Below are positions 24,789 through 33,157 of a stretch of DNA of 64,000 bases, piece after piece. Positions within the stretch are counted from its first letter, which is position 1. Every line of letters begins with the position of its first letter. Location of the stretch: positions 1-64,000 of the forward strand of contig JAJDUT010000021.1 of the NCBI GenBank assembly GCA_022826515.1. Direction: 5' to 3'. Origin of the DNA: Candidatus Latescibacterota bacterium. Lineage in GTDB: Bacteria; Latescibacterota; UBA2968; UBA8231. Position numbers and translations under genes: made by a program. The notes beneath the pieces were generated by a model. It did no database searches. It was given only the letters and a program-made list of their open reading frames with translations, and had not been told where the DNA came from.

Positions 24789-25449
24789 GCCCGAAAGCGT
24801 GGATTCATCTCACGTCCTCGAAACGATCGATAAATGGCCCAGTACTCGTGCAAAAGAATGGGTCGAAAACTTTGTCCAAACATCTCGTCAGCAATCCGAC
24901 ATATGGGCGCTTGTGATTTTCGGTTCCATTACTCGTCCGCGAGTCATATACAGTGTTGATGTTGACTTACTGGTCATTTATGAGAGCGAAAAGCCAAATT
25001 TTGTAATCCCACCCCTTGATGTCGATATTCGGTCGTATCGTCAAGAGGATATAGAGTCTCTTCTTTTAGAGGGACATGAACTTCTGTGTTGGACGATTCT
25101 CTTTGGAAAAGTTCTCTATGAAAAAGATACATATTGGACAACCCTATGTGATAAATGGAAGAATTCTCTGCCTTTGCCTTCTGCAAAAACAGCAGATAAA
25201 CGCGCAAAAAGAGCGAAGCAGCTATTCGAGGATCTCAAAGTGATCGGTGACGAGGACGCGGCTCAGGAACAATACATTACGATGTTGACGCAAATTGCTC
25301 GTGCCTATTTAATCAGGTCAGATACCTACCCTGCATCCCGCCCTGAATTACCAGATCAATTAAAATCTGTTGGAGAACACGAGCTTGCCTCTCAATTGGA
25401 AAAAGCATTGCAGACGCGTCGTGAATCGATGGAGACGCAAGCAATTTAG
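24745..25449 (+). CDS. Nucleotidyltransferase-domain protein (MNT-like antitoxin)
   Basis: The 234-residue protein has the minimal nucleotidyltransferase signature: FGSITRP (GS motif) followed by YSVDVDLLVIYE with the DxD metal ligands, near 55-75. A helical C-terminal region follows, rich in Lys/Arg/Glu. Several in-frame ATGs exist; AGGAG at 24731-24735 is well spaced for the ATG at 24745, so I chose that. It overlaps the HEPN gene in the arrangement usual for HEPN/MNT toxin-antitoxin modules. The protein is longer than minimal MNT antitoxins, so it may have another fused function. Confidence 0.75.
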   Translation: MSNPLMNKMNKMNNRPESVDSSHVLETIDKWPSTRAKEWVENFVQTSRQQSDIWALVIFGSITRPRVIYSVDVDLLVIYESEKPNFVIPPLDVDIRSYRQEDIESLLLEGHELLCWTILFGKVLYEKDTYWTTLCDKWKNSLPLPSAKTADKRAKRAKQLFEDLKVIGDEDAAQEQYITMLTQIARAYLIRSDTYPASRPELPDQLKSVGEHELASQLEKALQTRRESMETQAI

Positions 25450-25452
25450 CCA

Positions 25453-25479
25453 CTGGACTCCCGCCTTCGCAGGAGTGAC
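25453..25479. repeat. REP-like hairpin (CTGGAYTCCCGC family), copy 1
   Basis: CTGGACTCCCGCC followed by TTCGCAGGAGTGAC can fold (ACTCC/GGAGT). Its reverse complement matches 34927-34953 at about 22 of 27 positions. It resembles the GTCATTCCCGCGAAAGCGGGAAT repeats common in bacterial intergenic regions. Confidence 0.5.
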
Positions 25480-25541
25480 CGTCGTCTCTTCCCGCCAACA
25501 ATTTCAGAGCCAAAGCTCCTCTACCATCCTCCCATCTTTCC

Positions 25542-25646
25542 ATGAACACCCCAACCAACAAACAAGCCTTTGAAGCCCAAAAGGAACAGATGAAACAAAT
25601 CGTCGAGCGCATTGACTCGTGGAACGGGAATTCCGTTAGTACGTGA
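25542..25646 (+). pseudogene. Chimeric scrap: hsdR start fused to OLD 3' end
   Basis: A 34-codon open frame reads MNTPTNKQAFEAQ, then KEQMKQIVERIDSWNGN. The first 13 residues match the start of HsdR at 27521 (MNTQTNEQAFESQ), including identical upstream bases TTCCATGAACACCC. The rest is copy B of the 51-bp repeat from the OLD-like gene. This is a recombination scar, not a designed gene. It ends 10 nt before the AlbA/HATPase start. Confidence 0.7.
25581..25631 (+). repeat. 51-bp direct repeat, copy B
   Basis: Near-exact copy of 24022-24072, fused in frame downstream of an hsdR-like start fragment. Confidence 0.8.
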
Positions 25647-25656
25647 GCTACCGATC

Positions 25657-27501
25657 ATGCCCGATAGAATAGACAAAGCCTTAAAAAAGCTAGCCGCCCT
25701 CATCGCGGCAGGACGCTTCGAGAACGTGGAAGACGACGGCTTGGAAATCAAACCCACTCCGTCCGCTACTTCTTCTTGGCGCGAAAGCCACAAATCCGCC
25801 AACGCCTTTCTCAACACCCGAGGCGGCCTCCTCCTTTTCGGCTGCAAGGAAGAGGGCCAAGGCTCGCAGCGTCGGTGGGTCTTCACTGGCTACCGGGAGG
25901 ACGCCGAAGCACAGCTAAAGGAGTTCCCGCGCCGCTTTACGGACAAAAACGGAACGCCTCTCGACCTGAGCGAATTCTTCCCGCCGCCGCAAATCCGCGA
26001 CTTTCAAAATGGTCGCGTAGCCGTGCTCTACGTAGATGAACTACCCGCCGACCGCAAGTTTGTCTTTTACAATGGCCAAGCGTGGAAGCGCGTCCTAACC
26101 GGCGACCACAAGCTCACCGAAGCCGACATCGCTCGCCAAGAAGAGTACAAGGAACAGGTGCGGGACGCCCGCGAAGTACAGCCCGTGCCGAGCACGACCC
26201 TCGCCGACCTCAACCTCGACGCGCTCAATGACTACATCCAACAGCTCAACAGCCTTGGCAAAGTGGAAACCATCAAGGCCGATTTAGCAGCGGCCAGCGG
26301 ATTTCTCGCCCGCAAACTGTTTATCAAGGACGAAACCGTCACCACCCTCGGCATGTTAGTATGCGGGCAGCACGTAGGCGATCAACTCGGATTCCGCTGC
26401 CACGTCCACGGCTACGTAGATGCGCCGCAAGAAGTCGCCCAAGACAAGCAGGACCTAATCGACAACATCCTGCCGCTGATGGAGAAAAGCCTCGCCTACA
26501 TCCTGCGCAACATCCAGATCGGCATTTCCATTGCCGAGGGTGGCACGGCCGTGCCGCAATATCCCGAGGAAGTGCTGCGCGAAACAGTAAATAACGCCCT
26601 CGCCCACCGCGATTATTCCATCAACAAGCAAGTCATCATCTCCATCAAGCCGGGGCAGCACATTTCCATTCGCAATCCAGGATCATTCCGCCCGCACTTG
26701 CTCATTGAGCACCCAAGAGATGCCATTCCACTGCGCCGCATCATCCCCGAGGCCCGAGCGCGCAATCCCAAGCTAGCGGATGCGCTGCGGGTGTACCGGA
26801 AGTGGGAGGGCCGGGGCATTGGCATGGCCACGTTGGTAAACCTGTGCTTGGAAAATCAGATCGACCTGCCGACTTATCGCATTCACAGCGAAGAAGTAAC
26901 CCTCTTTCTCAATGCCGGTCCTTTAGTCGGCGAGCGTATGAAAGCACGGCTGGATTCGTTTGACGCCTATATCGCCGACAAACTCGGCGGACCGCTCTCT
27001 GCCCAACAAACGCGGGTACTCTCTTACCTGATGAAAGCGGAATGGGCGAATGAAAACCATCACTACACCATTCTGCTGACCCCAGACAACAATCACTTTG
27101 AACAACTCGTAGTGCTAGAACGCGCTGGCCTGATCTACCAACACGATAGCAGCACACCGACGCAGCCCATTTTCGTCGCCGATCGCGTCCTGATGCAAAC
27201 GGATTACCAGACGGAACTGGAAGCACTATTCGGAGATCTCAGCGGTTTGGATTCCCTGTCGCGGAGATGCCTTAACGTTATGTGGCGGCGCGAAAAGTTC
27301 GCATTCCGCAAGGCCATGACGGAACCAGAGGTCATCTTAGCACCTTGGCATGAACACGGCGATATTCAAGACGCCGATGAATTCGTCACCGTCTACCAAT
27401 TAATGGTCACTTTTGAGCAATTGAAAGACGAAGAATTCATCGTCCTTGATGACGATCGCTCCGGTTTTGTGCTCAATACACAACGAACTCGTTTAACTTG
27501 A
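25657..27501 (+). CDS. AlbA_2/Schlafen-like protein with HATPase domain (RecG-like regulator)
   Basis: The 614-residue protein begins with an AlbA_2 (Schlafen-AlbA) domain: LEIKPTPS, then SANAFLNTRGGLLLFGCKEEG. A GHKL-type HATPase follows, with EVLRETVNNALAHRDYS (N-box) at about 303 and GRGIGMATLV (G-box) near 390. The C-terminal third is helical and winged-helix-like. This is the COG2865 architecture, annotated as a putative transcriptional regulator or helicase-like protein and often encoded within restriction loci. The ATG at 25657 starts immediately before the conserved region; the open frame before it is recombination debris. It lies 19 nt before hsdR, so the two are co-transcribed. Confidence 0.8.
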   Translation: MPDRIDKALKKLAALIAAGRFENVEDDGLEIKPTPSATSSWRESHKSANAFLNTRGGLLLFGCKEEGQGSQRRWVFTGYREDAEAQLKEFPRRFTDKNGTPLDLSEFFPPPQIRDFQNGRVAVLYVDELPADRKFVFYNGQAWKRVLTGDHKLTEADIARQEEYKEQVRDAREVQPVPSTTLADLNLDALNDYIQQLNSLGKVETIKADLAAASGFLARKLFIKDETVTTLGMLVCGQHVGDQLGFRCHVHGYVDAPQEVAQDKQDLIDNILPLMEKSLAYILRNIQIGISIAEGGTAVPQYPEEVLRETVNNALAHRDYSINKQVIISIKPGQHISIRNPGSFRPHLLIEHPRDAIPLRRIIPEARARNPKLADALRVYRKWEGRGIGMATLVNLCLENQIDLPTYRIHSEEVTLFLNAGPLVGERMKARLDSFDAYIADKLGGPLSAQQTRVLSYLMKAEWANENHHYTILLTPDNNHFEQLVVLERAGLIYQHDSSTPTQPIFVADRVLMQTDYQTELEALFGDLSGLDSLSRRCLNVMWRREKFAFRKAMTEPEVILAPWHEHGDIQDADEFVTVYQLMVTFEQLKDEEFIVLDDDRSGFVLNTQRTRLT

Positions 27502-27520
27502 AGCGTAAACCAAGCCTTCC

Positions 27521-30500
27521 ATGAACACCCAAACCAACGAACAAGCCTTTGAATCCCAAGTCGAGGCGATGCTCCTCGGGCCGGGCGGCTGGCATTGCGG
27601 CTCCACCGCCGAGTGGGATGTCGAGCGTGCCCTTTTCCCTACTCAGGTTTGCACTTTTCTCGCTGAGACCCAGCCGACGCTGTGGGAACAGATGAGTGCC
27701 CTGCACGGTGCTGGACTTGAAGACCTACTGATCGACGCGCTAGTCAAAGAACTCGACATCAAAGGCACGCTGCACATCCTACGCCACGGCTTCAAGTTCT
27801 ACGGCAAGACCTTCCGATTAGCACACTTCAAGCCCGCCCACGCCCTCAACGACGAGGTGCTGGCATTGTACGCACAAAATAAGCTGACGGTCACGCGGCA
27901 AATTCCCTGCCATCCCAATAAACGAGATACAGTCGATCTGTTGTTCGCACTAAACGGACTGCCCGTGGCGACCTGCGAGCTAAAAAATCCCGGCACTGGC
28001 CAAAGCTGGCGGCAAGCCGTACGGCAATACCAAGAGGACCGCGACCCACGCGCGCCACTGTTCCGCTTCAAGACGCGGGCGCTGGTGCACTTCGCCGCCG
28101 ATCCAGACGAAGTACACATGAGCACACGCCTCAACGGTGAAGACACGCGCTTCCTCCCCTTCAACCGAGGCAGCCACCCAGGCCAAGTGCAATGCGGCGC
28201 TGGCAACCCGCAGCACGCCTCGGGCTACCGCACCGGCTATTTCTGGCAAGAAGTCATAGAGCGCAACAGCTTCCTCGACATCCTCGGCCACTTCATGTTC
28301 GTCGAGAAGAAAGAGGAAAAGAGCGAAGACGACCAAGGCAGTACCCGGCGCATCGTTCACGAGACCATGATCTTCCCTCGCTACCATCAGCTCGATTCCG
28401 TACGGCAGCTAGTCGCCGCGCGAGCAGACGGAGCTGGCCAAAATTATTTGGTGCAGCATTCGGCGGGCAGCGGCAAGACCAACAGCATCTCTTGGCTTTC
28501 ACACCGCCTCGCCAGCTTGCACGACGATAAGGACCACAAAGTCTTCGACTGTGTCGTCGTCATCACCGACCGCCGTGTGTTGGACCAGCAGCTCCAAGAT
28601 GCGATCTATCAGATCGAACACGCCCAAGGCGTAGTCAAGGCGATTGACCAAGACAGCCACCAACTCGCCAACGCCCTAATCGACGGCACCAAGATCGTCG
28701 TCACCACGCTTCAGAAATTCCCGTTCGTATTGCGCGGGTTGCTGCGCACCGCTGGGGCCGAGTCGCAGGAGGCCGCCACCGCCGAGGAGCGGGCGCAGGC
28801 CAAGGCTTGGGAAGCGGAAATCGGCAAGCGTCGGTATGCGGTGATTGTAGATGAGGCGCACTCCAGCCAGACCGGCGAGACCGCGCGGGAACTCAAGGAG
28901 ATTCTGGGCGCAGGTACGGATGCCGAAGGAGAGCAAGACTGGGAAGACCGCCTAAATCAAGTGATGGCTTCGAGGGGACGGCAGCCGAACCTGTCATTTT
29001 TCGCCTTTACGGCTACTCCCAAGGGCAAGACGCTAGAGCTGTTTGGCCGCCCTGGTGTTCGAGGCGTACCCGAGGCGTTCCACCTGTACAGCATGCGGCA
29101 AGCCATTGAGGAGGGATTCATCCTCGATGTACTCGCGAACTACACGACCTACAACGTTTATTACCGGCTGCTCAAAAACGCAGAGAACGACCCGAATCTG
29201 CCGAAGAAGAAGGCGGCCCGCGCCCTAGCGAAATTCGCCAACTTCCACCCTCACAACATCGAGCAGAAGACTGAAGTAATCGTCGAGCACTTCCGCAACA
29301 AGGTGCAGCACCGGCTCGGTAGCCGTGCCAAAGCCATGGTAGTCACGGCATCGCGGCTACACGCCGTGCGCTACAAACTCTCCTTCGAGCGCTACATAGA
29401 GGAAAAGGGCTATGCGGACATCCGTCCGCTCGTCGCCTTCAGCGGCACCGTGCGCGATCCCGACACCGGCCTTGAATACACAGAGCCGGGCATGAACGTG
29501 GATGTCGTCACCGGCAAGCCCATCAGCGAAGCGGCGCTGCCCGACCGCTTCGACTCCCCCGACTACCAAGTACTACTGGTTGCGAACAAGTACCAGACGG
29601 GCTTTGATCAGCCACGCCTGTGCGCGATGTACGTGGACAAGCGGCTCGATGGAGTTCAGGCCGTGCAGACGCTCTCGCGGCTCAACCGCACGGCACCGGG
29701 CAAGGACGCTCCGTTCGTGCTCGATTTCGTCAACAAGGCCGAAGACATCTTGAACGCCTTCAAGCCGTATTACGACAAGACCGAGGTAATAGAGACGTCT
29801 GACCCTTCAAGGCTAGAGGCCCTAAAACACGAACTCGACCAAGCGCAGGTTTACTACTGGAGTGAGGTCGAGGAGTTCACCGGGGTGTTCTACAAAGCCC
29901 CTGAAGACCAAAGATCTAGCGATCACGCCGACATGCAAAAGTGCCTCCAGCCAGCCGTAACTCGCTTCGCTGCAATAGAGCAAGACGAAGCCCGCGAACA
30001 GTTTCGCGACAAACTCTCTGGGTATGTAGGGCTATACGCTTACTTGAGCCAGATCGTCCCCTACGGCGATCCTGAACAAGAAATGCTCTACAGCTACGGG
30101 CACTTTCTATTACCACACCTGCCTCTCGACCGCGACGACGAGGTCATCAAGCTAGGTAGCGAAGTCGCTCTGCAGTACTACCGGCTAGAGCGTGTTTCCT
30201 CGGGGCCGATAAATGTGTCAGAAGGTGAGCCTCAGCACGTCAAACCCCCGACCGAGGTCGGTACTGGTCGGGCGCAGGACCCCAAGGCTCCCCTCTCGGA
30301 AATCATTGAGGTGCTGAACGAGCGCTTCGGGACGCAGTTCAATGAAGTGGATCGGCTCTTTTTTCAGCAGATCAAGGAAAAAGCCTGCAACGACGAAACC
30401 GTAGTGGAGACGGCGCGCGCCAATCCGCGTGACCGGTTCGAGTTGGGAATTAAGAACCGACTCGACGAACTAATGATCGAGCGCATGAGCGAGAACGACC

Positions 30501-30619
30501 AGATCTCGGAGCGCTATCTGTCGGACGAAACGTTTCGGAGTTTGGCCCTGCCCATCCTCGCGCGGGCCATATTCGAGGACTTGCAGACGAAAGATGTGGA
30601 TGCGCCCGCGCCGAAATAA
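27521..30619 (+). CDS. hsdR: Type I restriction endonuclease motor subunit
   Basis: The 1032-residue HsdR has an N-terminal PD-(D/E)xK nuclease, visible as DTVDLLFALNG and CELKN (Asp, Glu and Lys near 138-155). Superfamily 2 translocase motifs follow: Walker A HSAGSGKTNS at about 313, DEAH in VDEAHSSQTG at about 443, motif III FAFTATPKGKTLELF and motif VI QTLSRLNRTAPGKD. A C-terminal helical HsdM-contacting region completes it. Full length and intact, it should form the R2M2S complex with HsdM and HsdS. It is separated from them by about 6 kb of inserted genes. A fragment of its own start is duplicated at 25542. Confidence 0.95.
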   Translation: MNTQTNEQAFESQVEAMLLGPGGWHCGSTAEWDVERALFPTQVCTFLAETQPTLWEQMSALHGAGLEDLLIDALVKELDIKGTLHILRHGFKFYGKTFRLAHFKPAHALNDEVLALYAQNKLTVTRQIPCHPNKRDTVDLLFALNGLPVATCELKNPGTGQSWRQAVRQYQEDRDPRAPLFRFKTRALVHFAADPDEVHMSTRLNGEDTRFLPFNRGSHPGQVQCGAGNPQHASGYRTGYFWQEVIERNSFLDILGHFMFVEKKEEKSEDDQGSTRRIVHETMIFPRYHQLDSVRQLVAARADGAGQNYLVQHSAGSGKTNSISWLSHRLASLHDDKDHKVFDCVVVITDRRVLDQQLQDAIYQIEHAQGVVKAIDQDSHQLANALIDGTKIVVTTLQKFPFVLRGLLRTAGAESQEAATAEERAQAKAWEAEIGKRRYAVIVDEAHSSQTGETARELKEILGAGTDAEGEQDWEDRLNQVMASRGRQPNLSFFAFTATPKGKTLELFGRPGVRGVPEAFHLYSMRQAIEEGFILDVLANYTTYNVYYRLLKNAENDPNLPKKKAARALAKFANFHPHNIEQKTEVIVEHFRNKVQHRLGSRAKAMVVTASRLHAVRYKLSFERYIEEKGYADIRPLVAFSGTVRDPDTGLEYTEPGMNVDVVTGKPISEAALPDRFDSPDYQVLLVANKYQTGFDQPRLCAMYVDKRLDGVQAVQTLSRLNRTAPGKDAPFVLDFVNKAEDILNAFKPYYDKTEVIETSDPSRLEALKHELDQAQVYYWSEVEEFTGVFYKAPEDQRSSDHADMQKCLQPAVTRFAAIEQDEAREQFRDKLSGYVGLYAYLSQIVPYGDPEQEMLYSYGHFLLPHLPLDRDDEVIKLGSEVALQYYRLERVSSGPINVSEGEPQHVKPPTEVGTGRAQDPKAPLSEIIEVLNERFGTQFNEVDRLFFQQIKEKACNDETVVETARANPRDRFELGIKNRLDELMIERMSENDQISERYLSDETFRSLALPILARAIFEDLQTKDVDAPAPK

Positions 30620-30667
30620 TTATTATTTTACAGGCTCGCAAGCTGGGAACCGCCCTCATTCCACGGC

Positions 30668-30776
30668 CGTAATCGACAAAATCGACGTATTGGCAGAAAG
30701 CGAGTTTATCGTCCGTGGAAGAGACCACCCCGGCTTTGTGCTCAATTTTGGCCCTATCCGACAGGCTACGCGCTAG
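30668..30776 (+). pseudogene. Gene scrap resembling an AlbA/HATPase C-terminus
   Basis: In the 184-nt gap after hsdR the frame ending at 30776 reads LAESEFIVRGRDHPGFVLNFGP. This aligns with the end of the protein at 25657 (LKDEEFIVLDDDRSGFVLNTQR), and the DNA is also similar (TTTGTGCTCAAT). The preceding VIDKIDV loosely recalls the HsdS tail. It looks like a leftover of an earlier defense gene. Confidence 0.4.
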
Positions 30777-30803
30777 TACTTTCATAATTGACGAGAGGAC
30801 GAC

Positions 30804-32603
30804 ATGAGACTGCTACATTACCTAGAGCTACAAAACTTCAAGCGCTTTGGCGACAGACAGCGCATTGAGTTGGATCATCCGTCCGTACTCATAGGACCTA
30901 ATAATTGCGGCAAAACGACGGCCATACAGGCCATCGCACTCTGGTCACAAGCCGTCAAAACTTGGTTGGAAAACAAAGGCACAGCACCGCCCAAAGAACG
31001 GACATCAACATCAATCAATCGGCTCAATATTGTCTCGGTGCCCGTGCAGCGTACGCGCTACTTCTGGCACAACATGGCCGTTCGCACCGGCAACCACGAC
31101 ATCTACTTTCATATCACCCTCGGCGTCTTACACGAGCACAAAGTCGAGCCTGTCACCATGCGCTTCCGCAATCAGGGCAACGAACTGGTTTATTGCACGC
31201 CTGATGAATCAACGCTCAAAAGGCCAGAACTCATCGAAACAGCAGCCAAATTCAATGTCAAATTACTATATCCAATGTCGGGCCTCGATACTGAAGAAGC
31301 CATTTTACAGCCCGGACGAATAGACGTATTGCTCGGCCAAGGGCAAACGGCGCAAGTGCTCCGTAACCTCTGCTTGACTGTATTCCAAAACGCGCCCAAA
31401 GATTGGGAAAAGATCGTTGATCTGATGAAGCGTTTGTTTACAATTGATCTTGAAAATCCGAAAGAGACTACACGCGGCAGCATTGATCTGTTTTATCGGC
31501 AGTCTCATGTCAAGGATCGGTTAGATGTGTCGCTTGCTGGACGTGGACTTCAGCAGATGCTCCTAATCGTCGCCTACCTGTATTCTGATCAGCGCAACGT
31601 CCTCCTAATCGACGAGCCAGATGCTCACCTCGAAATCCTACGCCAAAAACAAATCTACATACTGTTGCGCGAAATTGCCGACGAGAGAGAGTCGCAAATC
31701 ATCCTCGCCACGCATTCGGAAGTAGTCTTAGAGGAAGCACGCGAGCACAACCTCACGCTGCTGCTGCAAGGTCGAGCAGATAACCTCGCAGGCAAGACGA
31801 ACATCCGCGAAGCACTCAAGCAATATGGAACCGAACACTACATTCGAGCACAGCAGCGGGGCTACGTGCTCTATGTGGAAGGAAGCACGGATGTCGACAT
31901 CCTGCGAGCGTTGGCAAAACAACTGAATCACAGTGCTGAAGACATTTGGGATGAGCGTGTCAACGCATTCTACGTGCAGAATAACTTCCCGGATACCAAC
32001 TTGGATTCAGAGCTTGAGCGTGTGGAAGGTGGTTTTGGTGCGACGCCGAAGCAGCACTTCTTCGCTCTGAAGCCCATGGTGTCCGACCTAAGAGGATTGG
32101 CGATCCTTGATAGAGATGGCCAAGAGCAGGAGGACTCGGATGAAGGAGGCCTTCAGATAGTCTATTGGAATCGCTATGAGGCAGAAAACTATTTCATTAC
32201 GCCGGAAGTATTGCGAAAATACGTCGTCGCCCACTACCGAGATATGCCGCTCTTCTTCGCAACAATAGAAGACGTCCTCAACGCATTGATCCAAGAACGC
32301 GTTTTTGACGATAACCAAAGCGACTTCACTACATGGCGCGATGCAAACGAGGACGTGAAACGGCTCTTGTGGGAAGCACAAACCCAGCGATTGAAGCTGA
32401 GCGATTTTGCCGAAGAGTTCTTCCGGCGGCTCGCACAGAAGCTCGGACACGCGATGTTGCTCAGGAAGGGCGAACTCCATCGCCTTGTTCACTTCGTTGA
32501 CCCCGCCACAATCCCCAAAGAGGTGAGCGAAAAACTCGACCTGCTGCAAAAACTTTTTGAGCAAGCTAACCCAAGCGAGGAAGAGTCGGAAGAGCCTGAA
32601 TGA
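30804..32603 (+). CDS. OLD-like ATPase/TOPRIM protein, intact
   Basis: The 599-residue protein has an N-terminal SMC/ABC ATPase with Walker A GPNNCGKTT at about 32-39. The signature region DVSLAGRGLQQMLLI and Walker B VLLIDEPDAHLE (about 267) follow, then the switch ATHSEV. A TOPRIM domain comes next, with YVEGSTDVDIL at about 356 and AILDRDGQE at about 434. The C-terminus is an acidic coil. This is the OLD-family architecture (ATP-dependent DNA endonuclease). It is not closely similar to the interrupted copy at 21421. It closes the defense island on the plus strand and converges on the peroxiredoxin-like gene 7 nt away. Confidence 0.85.
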   Translation: MRLLHYLELQNFKRFGDRQRIELDHPSVLIGPNNCGKTTAIQAIALWSQAVKTWLENKGTAPPKERTSTSINRLNIVSVPVQRTRYFWHNMAVRTGNHDIYFHITLGVLHEHKVEPVTMRFRNQGNELVYCTPDESTLKRPELIETAAKFNVKLLYPMSGLDTEEAILQPGRIDVLLGQGQTAQVLRNLCLTVFQNAPKDWEKIVDLMKRLFTIDLENPKETTRGSIDLFYRQSHVKDRLDVSLAGRGLQQMLLIVAYLYSDQRNVLLIDEPDAHLEILRQKQIYILLREIADERESQIILATHSEVVLEEAREHNLTLLLQGRADNLAGKTNIREALKQYGTEHYIRAQQRGYVLYVEGSTDVDILRALAKQLNHSAEDIWDERVNAFYVQNNFPDTNLDSELERVEGGFGATPKQHFFALKPMVSDLRGLAILDRDGQEQEDSDEGGLQIVYWNRYEAENYFITPEVLRKYVVAHYRDMPLFFATIEDVLNALIQERVFDDNQSDFTTWRDANEDVKRLLWEAQTQRLKLSDFAEEFFRRLAQKLGHAMLLRKGELHRLVHFVDPATIPKEVSEKLDLLQKLFEQANPSEEESEEPE

Positions 32604-32610
32604 AGGCGAC

Positions 32611-33147
32611 TCACTGTATCAATCGGTCAACTTGAGCCAAAATTTGATCGGGCGTCGGCCGGTCGGAGAGGCTTTCCCCGACGTATTTCCATTCGATGTC
32701 ACCCTTGGGCGAAACGATGACGGCGGACGGCGTCGCGACGCCGTCATTCAGCAGGTTGTAAACTCCGTAGTCCTTGGCTACCTCGGCGTCTTTGTCTGAC
32801 AGAATAGCGAATTCAGCGCCGGTAAGTTCCACCATTTTCAGCGCGTCGGCGATGTCATCCGTGCTGATCGCCGCAAGCGACACATTGCGCTCTAGAAACT
32901 CGGGATACACATCTGCCAACTCACCTAGTTGGCTCCGACAGGAACCTCAGAAGAATCCTCGGTAAAACAGCAGTACCGCCGCCGCGCGGTTGTCGAGTAA
33001 GTCGGACAAGGAAACCGAAGTCCCATCCGCCGCAGGTAAGGTGAATTCAGGCGCTTGACCGCCCGTGGAGACCGGATTGGACCTGCAGCCGACGAGGGCG
33101 ATGAGGGTCGCAGTTACCAAGGACAGAAGTACTGCGCTACGGTGCAT
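32611..33147 (-). CDS. Selenocysteine-containing peroxiredoxin-like lipoprotein (in-frame UGA)
   Basis: A single gene of 178 codons is read with UGA at codon 67 (32949-32947) as selenocysteine. The first part is a lipoprotein: signal peptide MHRSAVLLSLVTATLIALVG with Cys21, then QAPEFTLPAADGTSVSLSDLL. The frame then reads VLLFYRGFF-U-GSCRSQLGELADVYPEF. AhpC/TSA-family relatives have FYRGxWCxxCRxQL, so the UGA falls on the peroxidatic Cys of CxxC and the resolving Cys70 is kept. The second part continues in the same frame: AAISTDDIADALK, FAILSDKDAEVAKDYGV and TPSAVIVSPKGDIEW, all typical of the fold. AGGAG lies 8 nt before the ATG at 33147 and overlaps the stop of the upstream gene. A SECIS-like hairpin follows the UGA. 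The alternative is a point nonsense mutation in a decaying gene. Confidence 0.8.
32915..32933 (-). promoter_or_regulatory. Bacterial SECIS-like hairpin
   Basis: On the minus strand, 13 nt after the UGA codon, GCCAACT pairs perfectly with AGTTGGC around the loop AGGTG. This gives a 7-bp stem with a 5-nt loop starting 20 nt after the UGA and containing G in its second position. Those values sit inside the published range for bacterial SECIS elements. A competing 6-bp hairpin (GGTTCC/GGAGCC) directly after the UGA is possible. Confidence 0.6.
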
Positions 33148-33157
33148 TTTCTTTCTC

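Noticed and set aside
32947..33147. Treating the peroxiredoxin-like gene as two separate genes or a plain pseudogene
   Set aside because: Both halves share one frame and fold, the UGA sits exactly at the catalytic Cys, and a SECIS-like hairpin follows. The nonsense-mutation alternative remains open but is less likely.
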